Assembly: GCF_005116475.1 (NCBI RefSeq)
Contig: NZ_SWBO01000002.1
Location: forward strand, 473,026-537,025
Length of the DNA stretch: 64,000 bases
Source of the DNA: Pedobacter cryotolerans
GTDB lineage: Bacteria; Bacteroidota; Bacteroidia; Sphingobacteriales; Sphingobacteriaceae
Direction: 5' to 3'
Positions 51,445 to 61,411 of the stretch are shown here, in pieces. The first letter of the stretch is position 1; each line of letters begins with the position of its first letter. A model generated the notes under the pieces. It did not search any database. It was given only the letters and a program-made list of their open reading frames with translations, and was not told the origin of the DNA. A program made the position numbers and the translations under genes.

Positions 51445-54296
51445 ATGAAGAAACTAACTTTACTTTTATCAATTATTATAGCTAGTATTGGTTTAAACGC
51501 TGCCGGCCTTGATCCAATTACTATAAATTCCTACGTCCCTGGAAGTTTTCCATTGGTTAGTAAGGGTAAAGTTGCATCAATATTAGTAAGCCAAAATGAA
51601 TGGTCTGGAACTATTTTGGCAGCTAAAAATCTACAAATTGATATTGAAAAAGTAAGTGGAGTTGCTCCTGCTTTTTTAATTGAGGAAACCAAAGGAATGC
51701 CTATTATTATAGGAACAATAGGTAAAAGCAAAATCATTGATGAAATGATTAGCAACCGCCGCATCAATGTGAGTGATATTGCTGGGCATTGGGAAGCAAC
51801 ATTAATCCAAGTGGTAAAAAATCCTGTTAAGGGAATAGATTCTGCATTGGTAATTGTTGGCAGCGACAAAAGAGGTACCATTTACGGCGTTTACGAATTA
51901 GCTTATCAAATTGGCGTTTCTCCGTGGTATTATTGGGCAGATGTTCCCGTAAAAAAAAATAATTCAATTTTTGTAATTGCAGGTCGACATGTAATTTCTT
52001 CTCCGGCAGTAAAATACCGAGGTATATTTTTAAATGATGAAGCCCCTGCCCTTTCTGGCTGGAGCAAAAAACAATTTGGCGGTTTCAATAGCAAATTTTA
52101 CGAAAAGGTTTTCGAATTAATTCTGCGCCTGAAAGGAAATTATCTGTGGCCTGCCATGTGGGGCAATGCATTTAATGATGATGACAAACTAAATCCGATA
52201 TTAGCGGACGAATATGGAGTAGTAATTGGCACATCGCACCATGAACCTTTAACCCGTGCGCACGATGAATGGAGAAGATACAAAGGTGGTAAATGGAACT
52301 ACGAACAAAACCCCCAACAACTCCGTGATTTTTGGAAAACTGGTTTACAACGAGTGACTGATAAAGAACAGATTATTACCATTGGGATGCGTGGTGATGG
52401 CGATGAACCAATGTCTGCAGGGACAGCTACTGCCCTACTCGAAAAAATTGTAAAAGATCAACGAGAAATTATTGAAAAAGTAAGTCAAAAACCCGCTTCA
52501 GAAACACCTCAATTGTGGGCGCTTTACAAAGAAGTACAAGATTATTATGATAAAGGGATGCGGGTACCCGATGATGTTACCCTACTTTTATGCGACGATA
52601 ATTGGGGAAACCTTAGAAAACTACCAAAAGTTGGCGAAGCACCTAGAAAAGGTGGCTACGGCATATATTATCATTTTGATTATGTTGGTGGTCCAAGAAA
52701 TTATAAATGGGTAAATACCAATCCCATTCAAAAAATTTGGGAGCAAATGCGATTGGCTTATGAGTATGATGCCAATCAGATTTGGATTGTTAATGTTGGC
52801 GATTTAAAACCTATGGAATTTCCGATAGAGTTCTTTTAGATTATGCTTGGGCTCCAGATGCCATCCCAGCAGAAAAATTGATGCACTACACCGAAAAATG
52901 GGCTAATAAGCAATTCGGAACCACACATGCTACCTCAATTGCAAGTTTTATAGATACTTATTTAAAATACGCAGGGCGGATAAAACCAGAATTGCTAAAC
53001 GGCAACACTTACAGCTTAGTAAACTATAGCGAATTTGAGAAGGTTACAACAGATTTTAAAGCATTAAAGGAACAAGCAAATGCAGTTTATTTACAACTTA
53101 ATATCAATCAAAAAGATGCATACTATCAGTTGGTATTACACCCAATTGAAGCTTTAGCTAATCTTTACGAAATGTATTTAGCGGTAGCCAAAAATAAACT
53201 TTACGCAAAACAAGGCCGTTTATCAGCTAATTTTTTTTCCGAACAAGTAGATACGCTCTTTAAAAGAGATGCTGCTATAACTACTTACTATAATAAAACA
53301 ATGGCTGGCGGAAAATGGGATCACATGATGGATCAAACACACATCGGCTATACTTCTTGGCAACAGCCAGATCAAAATATCATTCCTAAAACTATAAAAA
53401 TAGCTAATAAAAATACCGCATTAGCTTTGATGATTGAAGGTGATGAAACTGCTCTTACTGGTAAAATTAAATCCATCAAATCTTTACCAACTTTTTCATC
53501 ATTAACTCAAAAATCACATTATTTCGAAATTTTTAAAACGGGTGTTGATGAAATCAATTACCACATTAAAGCTCCAGAATACATTATACTAAGTCACAAA
53601 AAAGGTTCCCTAAATCAAGATGAGAAAGTTGAGCTTAGCATAGATTGGACAAAAGCACCAAAAGGAAATAAGTTAAACGAAATAACCGTAACTGGTAGTG
53701 AAGGATCAGCAATCAGTTTTATGATTAAAACCGAAAACTTAACAGCAGAAAGTTTAACTAAGAATCTGTTTTTACCTGAAAATGGCTATATCTCTATGGA
53801 AGCACCAAGTTTTAGCCTTGCGGTAAATAACCGACCTATATTTTGGAAAACCATACCTAATTATGGCAAAACAAAAGGTGGAGTGATAGCTATCCCCCTA
53901 ACAGTTGCTGTTCAACAACCTAAACATGGTTCGCCTCATTTAGAATATAATATTTATCTAAGTGAAGCAGGAAATTTCACTTTACATACTTTCGTTTCTC
54001 CTACTATAGATTTTACTGGAACCGATGGGTTGAAGTTTGCGGTATCTATAGATAATGAAATGCCAATAACGGTAAACATTAGCAGCAATTATGCTAATGA
54101 AGGTGCCTGGGAACAATCTGTTGCCAACGCCATTAAAATATTTAAAATACCATTTTCTTTTGATAAACCGGGTAAGCATACCATTAAATATTGGATGATT
54201 AACCCAGGCATAGTATTACAAAAATTAGTACTTGATTTAGGGGGACTAAAGCCAAGTTTTTTAGGCCCACCAGAAAGCACGATAAGCACAAAATAA
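51445..54296 (+). pseudogene. GH115 alpha-glucuronidase, frameshifted
   Basis: Two frames make up one GH115 protein of about 950 residues. The first (51445-52839, signal MKKLTLLLSIIIASIGLNA) carries VGSDKRGTIYGVYELAYQIG, SSPAVKYRGIFLNDE and ends GDLKPMEFPIEFF-stop. The second resumes one frame back at LDYAWAPDA, overlapping the stop, and runs to 54296 with the C-terminal domain (KPGKHTIKYWMINPGIVLQK). Restoring one T in the TTTT run at 52834-52837 joins them as FFLDYAW. The product removes (4-O-methyl)glucuronic acid from xylan. Either a mutation, an assembly error, or slippage. The site is not a classical slippery heptamer. Confidence 0.85.
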
Positions 54297-54309
54297 TTTA
54301 AAACCATAT

Positions 54310-55419
54310 ATGAAAAAGATGATTAAAGAACTTACAAAAATAACCTTATTTACCTCTATAATGGGTTTAGGTTTAGCCAGCTCTTGCCAGCAATCAAACA
54401 ACAAAACTGTTGAAACAAAAGCTGATACCATTAAGAAGTCGAAATACCTTTCAGCTCCACTAATTTCCGAAATTTACACAGCCGATCCTTCTGCACGTGT
54501 GTTCGATGGCAAAATTTATATCTATCCATCTCACGATGTGGAAGCTGGCACTCCAGAAAATGATAACGGTGATCATTTTGACATGAGAGATTACCATATT
54601 TTAAGTATGGATAGCATTGGCGGAAAAGTTACTAAACATGAGGTTGCTTTAAGTGTTAAAGATATTCCTTGGGCAGGCCGCCAACTTTGGGCACCAGATG
54701 CTGCCTATAAAAATGGCACATATTACCTTTATTTCCCTGTAAAGGACAAAGAAGATATTTTTAGAATTGGTGTAGCAACTTCTAAAAATCCAGTCGGTCC
54801 ATTTAAAGCAGAAAAAGAGCCAATTAAAGGAAGTTTGAGTATTGATCCAGCTATGTTTACGGATACAGATGGTAGCACTTACATGTACTTTGGTGGTATT
54901 TGGGGCGGACAACTACAACGTTGGAAAGATGGAAAATACGATGCCAATGGTTCTAAAACCGATTCGCAAAAAGAAAACGAACCTGCTTTAAATGCAAAAG
55001 TGGCTAAAATGAGTGGCGATATGTTATCATTTGACGGTGAAGTTAAAGATGTTCAAATAGTAGATAAACAAGGAAAACCATTATTAACTAAAGACCACGA
55101 TAGACGTTTTTTTGAAGGGGCTTGGATGCATAAATATAATGGTAAATATTACTTCACTTATTCAACAGGCGATACGCACTATTTAGCTTATGCCATTGGC
55201 GATAATCCCTTTGGGCCATTTACTTATCAAGGTACTTTTATGAATCCAGTGCAAGGATGGACCACACATCATTCTATTTTAGAAATAAAAGGCAAATGGT
55301 ATATTTTTTATCATGATACCCAATTATCTGGAAAAACCCACTTGAGAAATGTAAAAGTAACCGAGCTTGTACGTAACAGCGATGGAAGTATACAACTAAT
55401 TGAACCAATGGTTAAATAA
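54310..55419 (+). CDS. GH43 glycoside hydrolase, lipoprotein (beta-xylosidase-like)
   Basis: 369 residues. Lipoprotein signal to ASSC (Cys26); a start at the next Met (54319) is possible. GH43 residues: YTADPSARVFDGKIYIYPSHD (catalytic base Asp), LSIDPAMFTDTDGSTYMYFGG, and RRFFEGAWMHKYNGKYYFTYS (acid Glu). The single-domain propeller fits a xylan-debranching or beta-xylosidase role. Last gene in the plus-strand xylan run, 13 bp after GH115. Confidence 0.9.
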   Translation: MKKMIKELTKITLFTSIMGLGLASSCQQSNNKTVETKADTIKKSKYLSAPLISEIYTADPSARVFDGKIYIYPSHDVEAGTPENDNGDHFDMRDYHILSMDSIGGKVTKHEVALSVKDIPWAGRQLWAPDAAYKNGTYYLYFPVKDKEDIFRIGVATSKNPVGPFKAEKEPIKGSLSIDPAMFTDTDGSTYMYFGGIWGGQLQRWKDGKYDANGSKTDSQKENEPALNAKVAKMSGDMLSFDGEVKDVQIVDKQGKPLLTKDHDRRFFEGAWMHKYNGKYYFTYSTGDTHYLAYAIGDNPFGPFTYQGTFMNPVQGWTTHHSILEIKGKWYIFYHDTQLSGKTHLRNVKVTELVRNSDGSIQLIEPMVK

Positions 55420-55461
55420 TGCTTTAAAAATTACCATAAGCAATAAAACCTAAAATTTAAT

Positions 55462-55528
55462 TCTGAGCATGGTAGAACGAAAAATTTTTGTTATAGAAAT
55501 CAAAAATATCATTTCCACTGTGCTCAGA
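55462..55528. other. structured intergenic stretch between convergent genes
   Basis: Outer inverted repeat TCTGAGCA/TGCTCAGA 51 bp apart encloses GAAAT/ATTTC arms and an A/T-rich near-palindrome (AACGAAAAATTTTTGTT). It may form a long imperfect hairpin terminating both the GH43 and LacI transcripts. No T tract is next to the outer stem. Confidence 0.35.
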
Positions 55529-55600
55529 CTTAAAGTTGATTAATTTAGAGCTTCATAGTAATGCTATCTTGAAAAGTAATGGTATTATCAGCAAGCGCTT

Positions 55601-56632
55601 TTAAACCGTCTTCTCTAAATATGTACCTGTAGATTGCCGATCTACAATTGTAGGTTCTATTACAATATTCGAGATTTTATCGTAAGGATTGTTTTGTTTA
55701 ATCATGTCTAAAAACAGCTTCGCACAGGCTTTGCCAATTAGATTCGGATGCTGATCTACTGTAGATAAGCTTGGTGTTACATAAGGAGAAAAAACTTCGT
55801 TGGCAAAACCCATTACCCCAATAACTGGTGGTGCTAAGTTTACTTCCTTTAGTTTTTTAATTATGCCTAATGCGGTAAAGTCATCTCCTGCAATAATGGC
55901 ATCTGGCCGATTTTCATTGCGCAACAATTTACTAATGCCAAAACGACCATCTTTAATAGACAAGCCACCCAAAATAATATCCTCTTCTAAAACAGGTAGA
56001 TTATTTAATTTAAGTGCTTGTTTATAACCTTCCAATCGTTCGCTAAATATTTTAATTTTATGGCTTGTGGTAACAAAAGCTATTTTTTTATAGCCCCGTT
56101 CTATCAAATGGTTTGCGGCTATAAAACCTGCTTTAAAATCGTTTAACGTAACAGAAGGCACTTTTAAACTTTCATCTACCCTATCAAAAAGAATGAGTGG
56201 TTTGTTTTGATTAATTACCTCTCTAAAATGAGATACATCTTCAGTTTCTAAAGCGAGTGATGCCATAATACCGTCAACCTGAGCTTCTAACAATGTGGTT
56301 ACACCTTTAATTTCTTTAGCTACAGATTCACTGGATTGATATACAATGATGCTATAACCACTATCTTTTAATTCATCCTCAATACTATGAATAATGGATG
56401 CAAAAAAATGAGCTTGAATACTTGGCACAATTACCCCTATGATATATGTTTTTCCTGATTTTAAAGCCGATGCTAATTTATTTGGCCGATAATCGAGCTT
56501 TGCAGCCATTTCAATTACTGCCTTTTTGGTAGCATCACTAATTCCAGGAAAATTGCTCAATGCCCTTGACACGGTAGAAACCGTTACATCAAGCGCATTG
56601 GCAATATCATAGATGGTAGTCCTTTTTTTCAA
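55601..56632 (-). CDS. LacI family transcriptional regulator of the xylan/xylose locus
   Basis: 343 residues. Helix-turn-helix TIYDIANALDVTVSTVSRALSN (5-26) with hinge LASALKSGKT, then the sugar-binding-like domain (IIGVIVPSIQAHFFASIIHSIE). It is 70 bp downstream of the symporter gene on the same strand. It is the best candidate for binding the paired CAACCGATTGCAT boxes upstream of transketolase. Confidence 0.9.
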   Translation of the reverse strand: MKKRTTIYDIANALDVTVSTVSRALSNFPGISDATKKAVIEMAAKLDYRPNKLASALKSGKTYIIGVIVPSIQAHFFASIIHSIEDELKDSGYSIIVYQSSESVAKEIKGVTTLLEAQVDGIMASLALETEDVSHFREVINQNKPLILFDRVDESLKVPSVTLNDFKAGFIAANHLIERGYKKIAFVTTSHKIKIFSERLEGYKQALKLNNLPVLEEDIILGGLSIKDGRFGISKLLRNENRPDAIIAGDDFTALGIIKKLKEVNLAPPVIGVMGFANEVFSPYVTPSLSTVDQHPNLIGKACAKLFLDMIKQNNPYDKISNIVIEPTIVDRQSTGTYLEKTV

Positions 56633-56702
56633 GATAATTTTAAAAATTGTTCTATCGCAAGTTTACGTAAAATAATTATGATCGTTTAATGATGCTATTA
56701 AA

Positions 56703-58385
56703 TTACCAAAAATAAGCATAAAGACCAGTAAGAATTACAATAACAACTGCTGAACCTAAAGCAAAACTGTTGCTCACTTTAAACATGCTGCTATCAATTT
56801 CTAATCCTTTGGCTTTTGTGCCTCTTTTATGGTCAATTAAACTGATAATTACCATACCAATTACAGCAATAACGAACACAAAGCCCATTCTGTCTAAAAA
56901 TGGTATTTCGTATAACGATGTACCATCAGGCTGAACAACTAATGAAGAAAAACCGGATGAGGCTAAAAATTCTAAATCCATTAAGCGAGGTAAAAATTTA
57001 AATAGTACCGATAAAGCAAAACCACCTACCGTAGCAAACATTGCTGCATTTGAACTTGTCTTTTTCCAGAAGAAACCTAAAATAAACATGGCAAAAATAC
57101 CCGGACTAACAAACCCAGTATATTCTTGTATAAATTCAAATCCACCTTTTTTATCAATACCTAAAAATGGCGCAATAACTACCGCTGCAGCCATTGCTAC
57201 AACTACCACTATTTTACCAACTTTTACCAATTTCTGCTCACTAGCGCCTAAATCAATTTTCTTTTTAAAGATGTCTAACGTAAATATGGTAGCAATGCTG
57301 TTCACCTTACCCGCCAACGAAGCTACAATTGCTGCTGTTAATGCTGCAAATGATAAACCTTTTAATCCGGCAGGTAAAAGATTTAATAAAACTGGATAGG
57401 CCTTATCAGGATTTAGTTCTCCATTTTGGAGCATTTCGGTTTGTAAACCACCTTTCATGTGGATTACATAAGCCGCAATACCTGGTAATACCACAATAAC
57501 TGGCATTAATAATTTTAAAAATGCCGCGAATAAAATACCGCTTCTTGCAGTTTTTAAATCGGCACCCAAAGCACGTTGGGTAATGTATTGGTTACAGCCC
57601 CAATAATTTAAATTTACAATCCACATACCACCAAATAACACCGTTAAACCTGGCAAACTCGGGAAATTGGGATTATCCTTCTTTAATATCATGTGAAAAT
57701 GATCATCAGATTGGCTCATCATATAGTTAAAACCATCTATTACACCAGCTTGACCATTCAATTCTGCCACTCTGCCTAAAGCTAAATAGGTGGTAACCAA
57801 TCCGCCCAAAATCAAAAATATGACCTGTATTACATCGGTATAACCAATTACTTTCATCCCGCCTAATGCGATGATAATTGAAAAAGCTGCTAAAGCATAC
57901 ATGCATAAAGTGGTATCGATACCCGAAATACCATTGATGGCAAGTGCACCCAAATAAAGGATAGAAGTTAGGTTTACTACAACATATAATAAAAGCCAAA
58001 AAACAGCCATTATCATAGCTACCGTTTCATTATAACGCTGCTGCAAAAATTGCGGCATGGTATAAATTTTATTCTTAAGGTAAACCGGAATAAAAAATAC
58101 AGCAACAATAATTAATGTTAAAGCCGCCATCCACTCGTAGGTGGCAATGGCTAAACCCATTTTAAATCCATTACCACTCATGGCAATAAATTGTTCTGAT
58201 GAAATATTTGAGGCAATTAACGATGTTCCAATAGCCCACCAGGTTAATGAACCTTCAGCTAAAAAATAATCGTGAGAAGCCGAAACCGACTTTTTCTTTT
58301 TACGGTAAATCCACCATCCGTATGCGGCAACAATTACAAAGTATATCAGAAATACGATGTAATCTTTAATAGCTAAACTGTTCAT
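56703..58385 (-). CDS. sodium:solute symporter (SSS/SGLT family), putative xylose transporter
   Basis: 560 residues, about 14 helices. The family motifs SLIASNISSEQFIAMSGNGFKMGLAIATYEW and GMWIVNLNYWGCNQYITQRALGA are SGLT-like. Placed between the LacI gene and xylA, so import of xylose or xylo-oligosaccharides across the inner membrane is probable. Its specificity is inferred from neighbours. Confidence 0.9.
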   Translation of the reverse strand: MNSLAIKDYIVFLIYFVIVAAYGWWIYRKKKKSVSASHDYFLAEGSLTWWAIGTSLIASNISSEQFIAMSGNGFKMGLAIATYEWMAALTLIIVAVFFIPVYLKNKIYTMPQFLQQRYNETVAMIMAVFWLLLYVVVNLTSILYLGALAINGISGIDTTLCMYALAAFSIIIALGGMKVIGYTDVIQVIFLILGGLVTTYLALGRVAELNGQAGVIDGFNYMMSQSDDHFHMILKKDNPNFPSLPGLTVLFGGMWIVNLNYWGCNQYITQRALGADLKTARSGILFAAFLKLLMPVIVVLPGIAAYVIHMKGGLQTEMLQNGELNPDKAYPVLLNLLPAGLKGLSFAALTAAIVASLAGKVNSIATIFTLDIFKKKIDLGASEQKLVKVGKIVVVVAMAAAVVIAPFLGIDKKGGFEFIQEYTGFVSPGIFAMFILGFFWKKTSSNAAMFATVGGFALSVLFKFLPRLMDLEFLASSGFSSLVVQPDGTSLYEIPFLDRMGFVFVIAVIGMVIISLIDHKRGTKAKGLEIDSSMFKVSNSFALGSAVVIVILTGLYAYFW

Positions 58386-58420
58386 TTTGGTTTTTGGTTA
58401 GAGTTTTATTTTTAAAAGTA

Positions 58421-58456
58421 AAATGCTCAAACCGCTTTAAACGTGTTTGAGCATTT
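58421..58456 (-). terminator. Rho-independent terminator after xylA
   Basis: Perfect 12-bp stem (AAATGCTCAAAC / GTTTGAGCATTT), 12-nt loop, 9 bp past the xylA stop. It separates xylA from the downstream symporter. Confidence 0.75.
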
Positions 58457-58464
58457 ACTGTTTT

Positions 58465-59796
58465 TTAAATGTGTCTGTTAATGATGTTTTCTAAATATTC
58501 TTGTTTACCACTTAAAGTTTGTGGTTCGCCATTTTCGGCAGCATAGTTTCTTAAATCCTCGAGCGTTAATTTTCCTTGCTCAAATTCTGCACCTTTTCCG
58601 CTATCAAATGAAGCATATCTATCAGCACGTACTTTTTTATAATCAGATTTTTGAAGAATAGAATCTGCAGTAATTAAAGCACGAGCAAATAAATCCATTC
58701 CACCTACGTGTGCATAAAATAAATCTGCTTGGTCTGTAGAGTTTCTACGGATTTTAGCATCAAAGTTTACACCACCACCTTGCAAACCACCACCTTCTAA
58801 AATAATCAACATTGCTTCTGTTAATTCATTAATATCGTTAGGGAACTGATCTGTATCCCATCCATTTTGGTAATCGCCACGGTTGGCATCAATAGAACCC
58901 AATAAACCGTTATCAACTGCTACTTGCAATTCATGTTGAAAAGTATGACCGGCTAACGTTGCATGGTTTACCTCTAAGTTTAATTTAAAATCTTCTAATA
59001 AATCGTATTGTTGCAAGAAACTTTTAACCGTTGCTGCATCGTAATCATATTGGTGTTTAGATGGCTCGCATGGTTTAGGTTCGATAAAGAAAGTACCTTT
59101 AAAGCCTTGTTTACGAGCATAATCTTTAGCTGTGTGTAAAAATTTAGCCAAATGCTCTTGCTCACGTTTCATGTTGGTATTTAGCAAACTCATGTAACCT
59201 TCTCTTCCACCCCAAAATACGTAATTTTCTCCGCCAAGGGCGATGGTTGCATCTAAAGCAGCTTTAACTTGTGCAGCGCCATGTGCCAATACTTGAAAAT
59301 CTGGATTGGTAGATGCGCCATTCATGTATCGTCTGTGACTAAACAAATTTGCTGTTCCCCAAAGTAATTTTACCCCACTATCGGCTTGTTTTTGTTTTGC
59401 ATATTCCACTAATGCTTGCAATCTTCTTTCGTTATCGCCAACATCGTCAGTATAATCTACCACATCCACATCGTGAAAACAATAATAAGGCAATTGCATT
59501 TTGGTGATAAACTCAAAAGCAGCATCCATTTTGTCTTTCGCACGCTCTACTGCATCTTTCTTTTCATCCCATGGAAAAATATGCGTAGCGCCACCAAATG
59601 GATCTGCTCCGTTACCATTAAATGAATGCCAATAAGCACATGCAAATTTAAAATGCTCTGTCATGGTTTTACCTGCCACTACTTTGTTGGCATCATACCA
59701 TCTAAATGCCATTGGGTTATCGCTTTGCAAACCTTCAAATTTAATTTGCTCGATACCTTTAAAAAATTCTTTTTCTCCTGTTACTACTTTTGTCAT
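58465..59796 (-). CDS. xylA: xylose isomerase
   Basis: Converts D-xylose to D-xylulose, metal dependent. 443 residues, typical of the longer class II enzyme. Signature regions: [10 protein letters not shown] (N-terminal His/Asp), [33 protein letters not shown] and [20 protein letters not shown], which hold the metal ligands. Followed downstream by a strong terminator. Confidence 0.97.
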   Translation of the reverse strand: MTKVVTGEKEFFKGIEQIKFEGLQSDNPMAFRWYDANKVVAGKTMTEHFKFACAYWHSFNGNGADPFGGATHIFPWDEKKDAVERAKDKMDAAFEFITKMQLPYYCFHDVDVVDYTDDVGDNERRLQALVEYAKQKQADSGVKLLWGTANLFSHRRYMNGASTNPDFQVLAHGAAQVKAALDATIALGGENYVFWGGREGYMSLLNTNMKREQEHLAKFLHTAKDYARKQGFKGTFFIEPKPCEPSKHQYDYDAATVKSFLQQYDLLEDFKLNLEVNHATLAGHTFQHELQVAVDNGLLGSIDANRGDYQNGWDTDQFPNDINELTEAMLIILEGGGLQGGGVNFDAKIRRNSTDQADLFYAHVGGMDLFARALITADSILQKSDYKKVRADRYASFDSGKGAEFEQGKLTLEDLRNYAAENGEPQTLSGKQEYLENIINRHI

Positions 59797-59809
59797 TGTA
59801 TTTGTTTTT

Positions 59810-59925
59810 TAATTTGGTCGATGGTTGATAGATTGTGGTTGATTGATCATAGTTGATAGTCGATAGTCTTTTTTCAATTAAACGAATTATTAACCATATA
59901 CCATCAACTGCTAAATCAACTATTA
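59810..59925. repeat. degenerate short-period repeat (GTTGATAG type) between xylA and xylB
   Basis: Units such as GGTTGATAGATTGTGGTTGATTGATCATAG on the left and ACCATCAACTGCTAAATCAAC on the right, of opposite polarity. The region has no coding character in the 126-bp gap. Confidence 0.55.
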
Positions 59926-61404
59926 ACCATTTAATTGTCTAATTAATATTTCTTTCCAATCTTGATAAATAGGCTCATAAGCCTGGGTATTTTTTGGTTC
60001 GAGGTAATTCAAAACCTTGTGTTGTGTAAAAGCATCTTCGGTATTTTTAAAAATGCCCGCTCCAATGCCTGCACCTAGTGCCGCACCCACACTACCATCA
60101 TTTTCATATAACTCTACTGGTACGCCAGTTACGTCTACAAAAGTTTGCGCAAATACTTCACTTAAAAATAAATTTGCTTTACCTGCTCTAATTACTTTTG
60201 GGTTCATGCCATTTTCACGCATGATATCTAAGCCATATCTAAATGCAAATGCGATGCTTTCTTGTACCGCTCTAAAAATCTCAGCCTGGCCGTGGGTATT
60301 TAAATCAATTCCTGTTAATTGAGCACCAGTAAACTTGTTGTTTAACATCCTTTCCGCTCCATTTCCGAAAGGAAAAACCCTTAAGCCCTTGCTACCAATT
60401 GGTGCTTGAGCTGCTATTAAATTTAGTTCTGGATACGATAAATAAGGGGCGAAAGTATGTTTAGCCCACCGATACATGCTACCAGTACCATTAATACACA
60501 ACAATACTCCAGTATGTTTATGCTCAGCACTGTAAGTAACGTGAGCAAAAGTATTTACCCTCGATTGCTGATCGTAAGTTAATTCATCACTCACACCATA
60601 AATAACTCCAGATGTACCGGCTGTTGCCGCCACTTCTCCGGGTTTAAGAACATTTAATGATAAAGCGTTGTTGGGCTGGTCGCCAGATTTATAGGCCACA
60701 GGAGTACCTGCTGTTAAACCCAACAATTTAGCTACTCCCTCTTTTAAATGGCCATGTGATGAAAATAAGGGTTGTACTTGCGGAATTAAATCGGCAGCAA
60801 AACCATAGTAATTCATTACATCTGCCGAGATTTCATCCTTCTTAAAATCCCAAAAAACACCTTCTGAAAGTGCCGAAATACTTGTAGTGATTTCTCCTGT
60901 TAGCTTCATGGCAATAAAATCACCAGGCAACATTACCTTGTCTATTTTTTCGTAAATAGCTGGCTCATTGTTTTTTACCCAAGCTAATTTTGAAGCAGTA
61001 AAATTTCCTGGAGAGTTTAACAAGCTAGCCAAAGATTGCTCATGACCAATGGCATCAAAGGCTTGCTCTCCTAGCTCAACGGCTCTACTGTCGCACCAAA
61101 TAATGCTATCCCGTAAAACTTCTTGATTTTTATCAACAACTACCAAACCATGCATTTGGTAGGCAATGCCGATGGCTTTAATTTCTTTGGGATCAAATAA
61201 ATTGAGTGAATTAACCTTTAAAATGGCCTGTTGTACATTATGCCACCAATCCATAGGGGCTTGTTCGGCCCAACCAGATTGTACAGACTTTATTTCAGCC
61301 TCATCTTCTGGAAACTGTACTGCAACCACACTTTTTTGAGTATTTACATCTACTACAGCAACCTTAATAGAAGAGGTTCCAACATCAATACCTAATAGAT
61401 ACAT
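59923..61404 (-). CDS. xylB: xylulokinase
   Basis: Phosphorylates D-xylulose. 493 residues of the FGGY kinase family: phosphate-binding start LLGIDVGTSSIKVAVVD (3-19), MHGLVVVDKNQEVLRDSIIWCDSRA, and the C-terminal GKANLFLSEVFAQTFVDVTG followed by GAALGAGIGAG. It is 8 bp downstream of the GH43 gene and precedes xylA. Confidence 0.95.
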   Translation of the reverse strand: MYLLGIDVGTSSIKVAVVDVNTQKSVVAVQFPEDEAEIKSVQSGWAEQAPMDWWHNVQQAILKVNSLNLFDPKEIKAIGIAYQMHGLVVVDKNQEVLRDSIIWCDSRAVELGEQAFDAIGHEQSLASLLNSPGNFTASKLAWVKNNEPAIYEKIDKVMLPGDFIAMKLTGEITTSISALSEGVFWDFKKDEISADVMNYYGFAADLIPQVQPLFSSHGHLKEGVAKLLGLTAGTPVAYKSGDQPNNALSLNVLKPGEVAATAGTSGVIYGVSDELTYDQQSRVNTFAHVTYSAEHKHTGVLLCINGTGSMYRWAKHTFAPYLSYPELNLIAAQAPIGSKGLRVFPFGNGAERMLNNKFTGAQLTGIDLNTHGQAEIFRAVQESIAFAFRYGLDIMRENGMNPKVIRAGKANLFLSEVFAQTFVDVTGVPVELYENDGSVGAALGAGIGAGIFKNTEDAFTQHKVLNYLEPKNTQAYEPIYQDWKEILIRQLNG

Positions 61405-61411
61405 TTATATT

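Noticed and set aside
52834..52837. Programmed -1 frameshift in GH115
   Set aside because: The site lacks a classical slippery heptamer (C TTT TAG), and GH115 proteins are normally one continuous frame. A base deficit is simpler.
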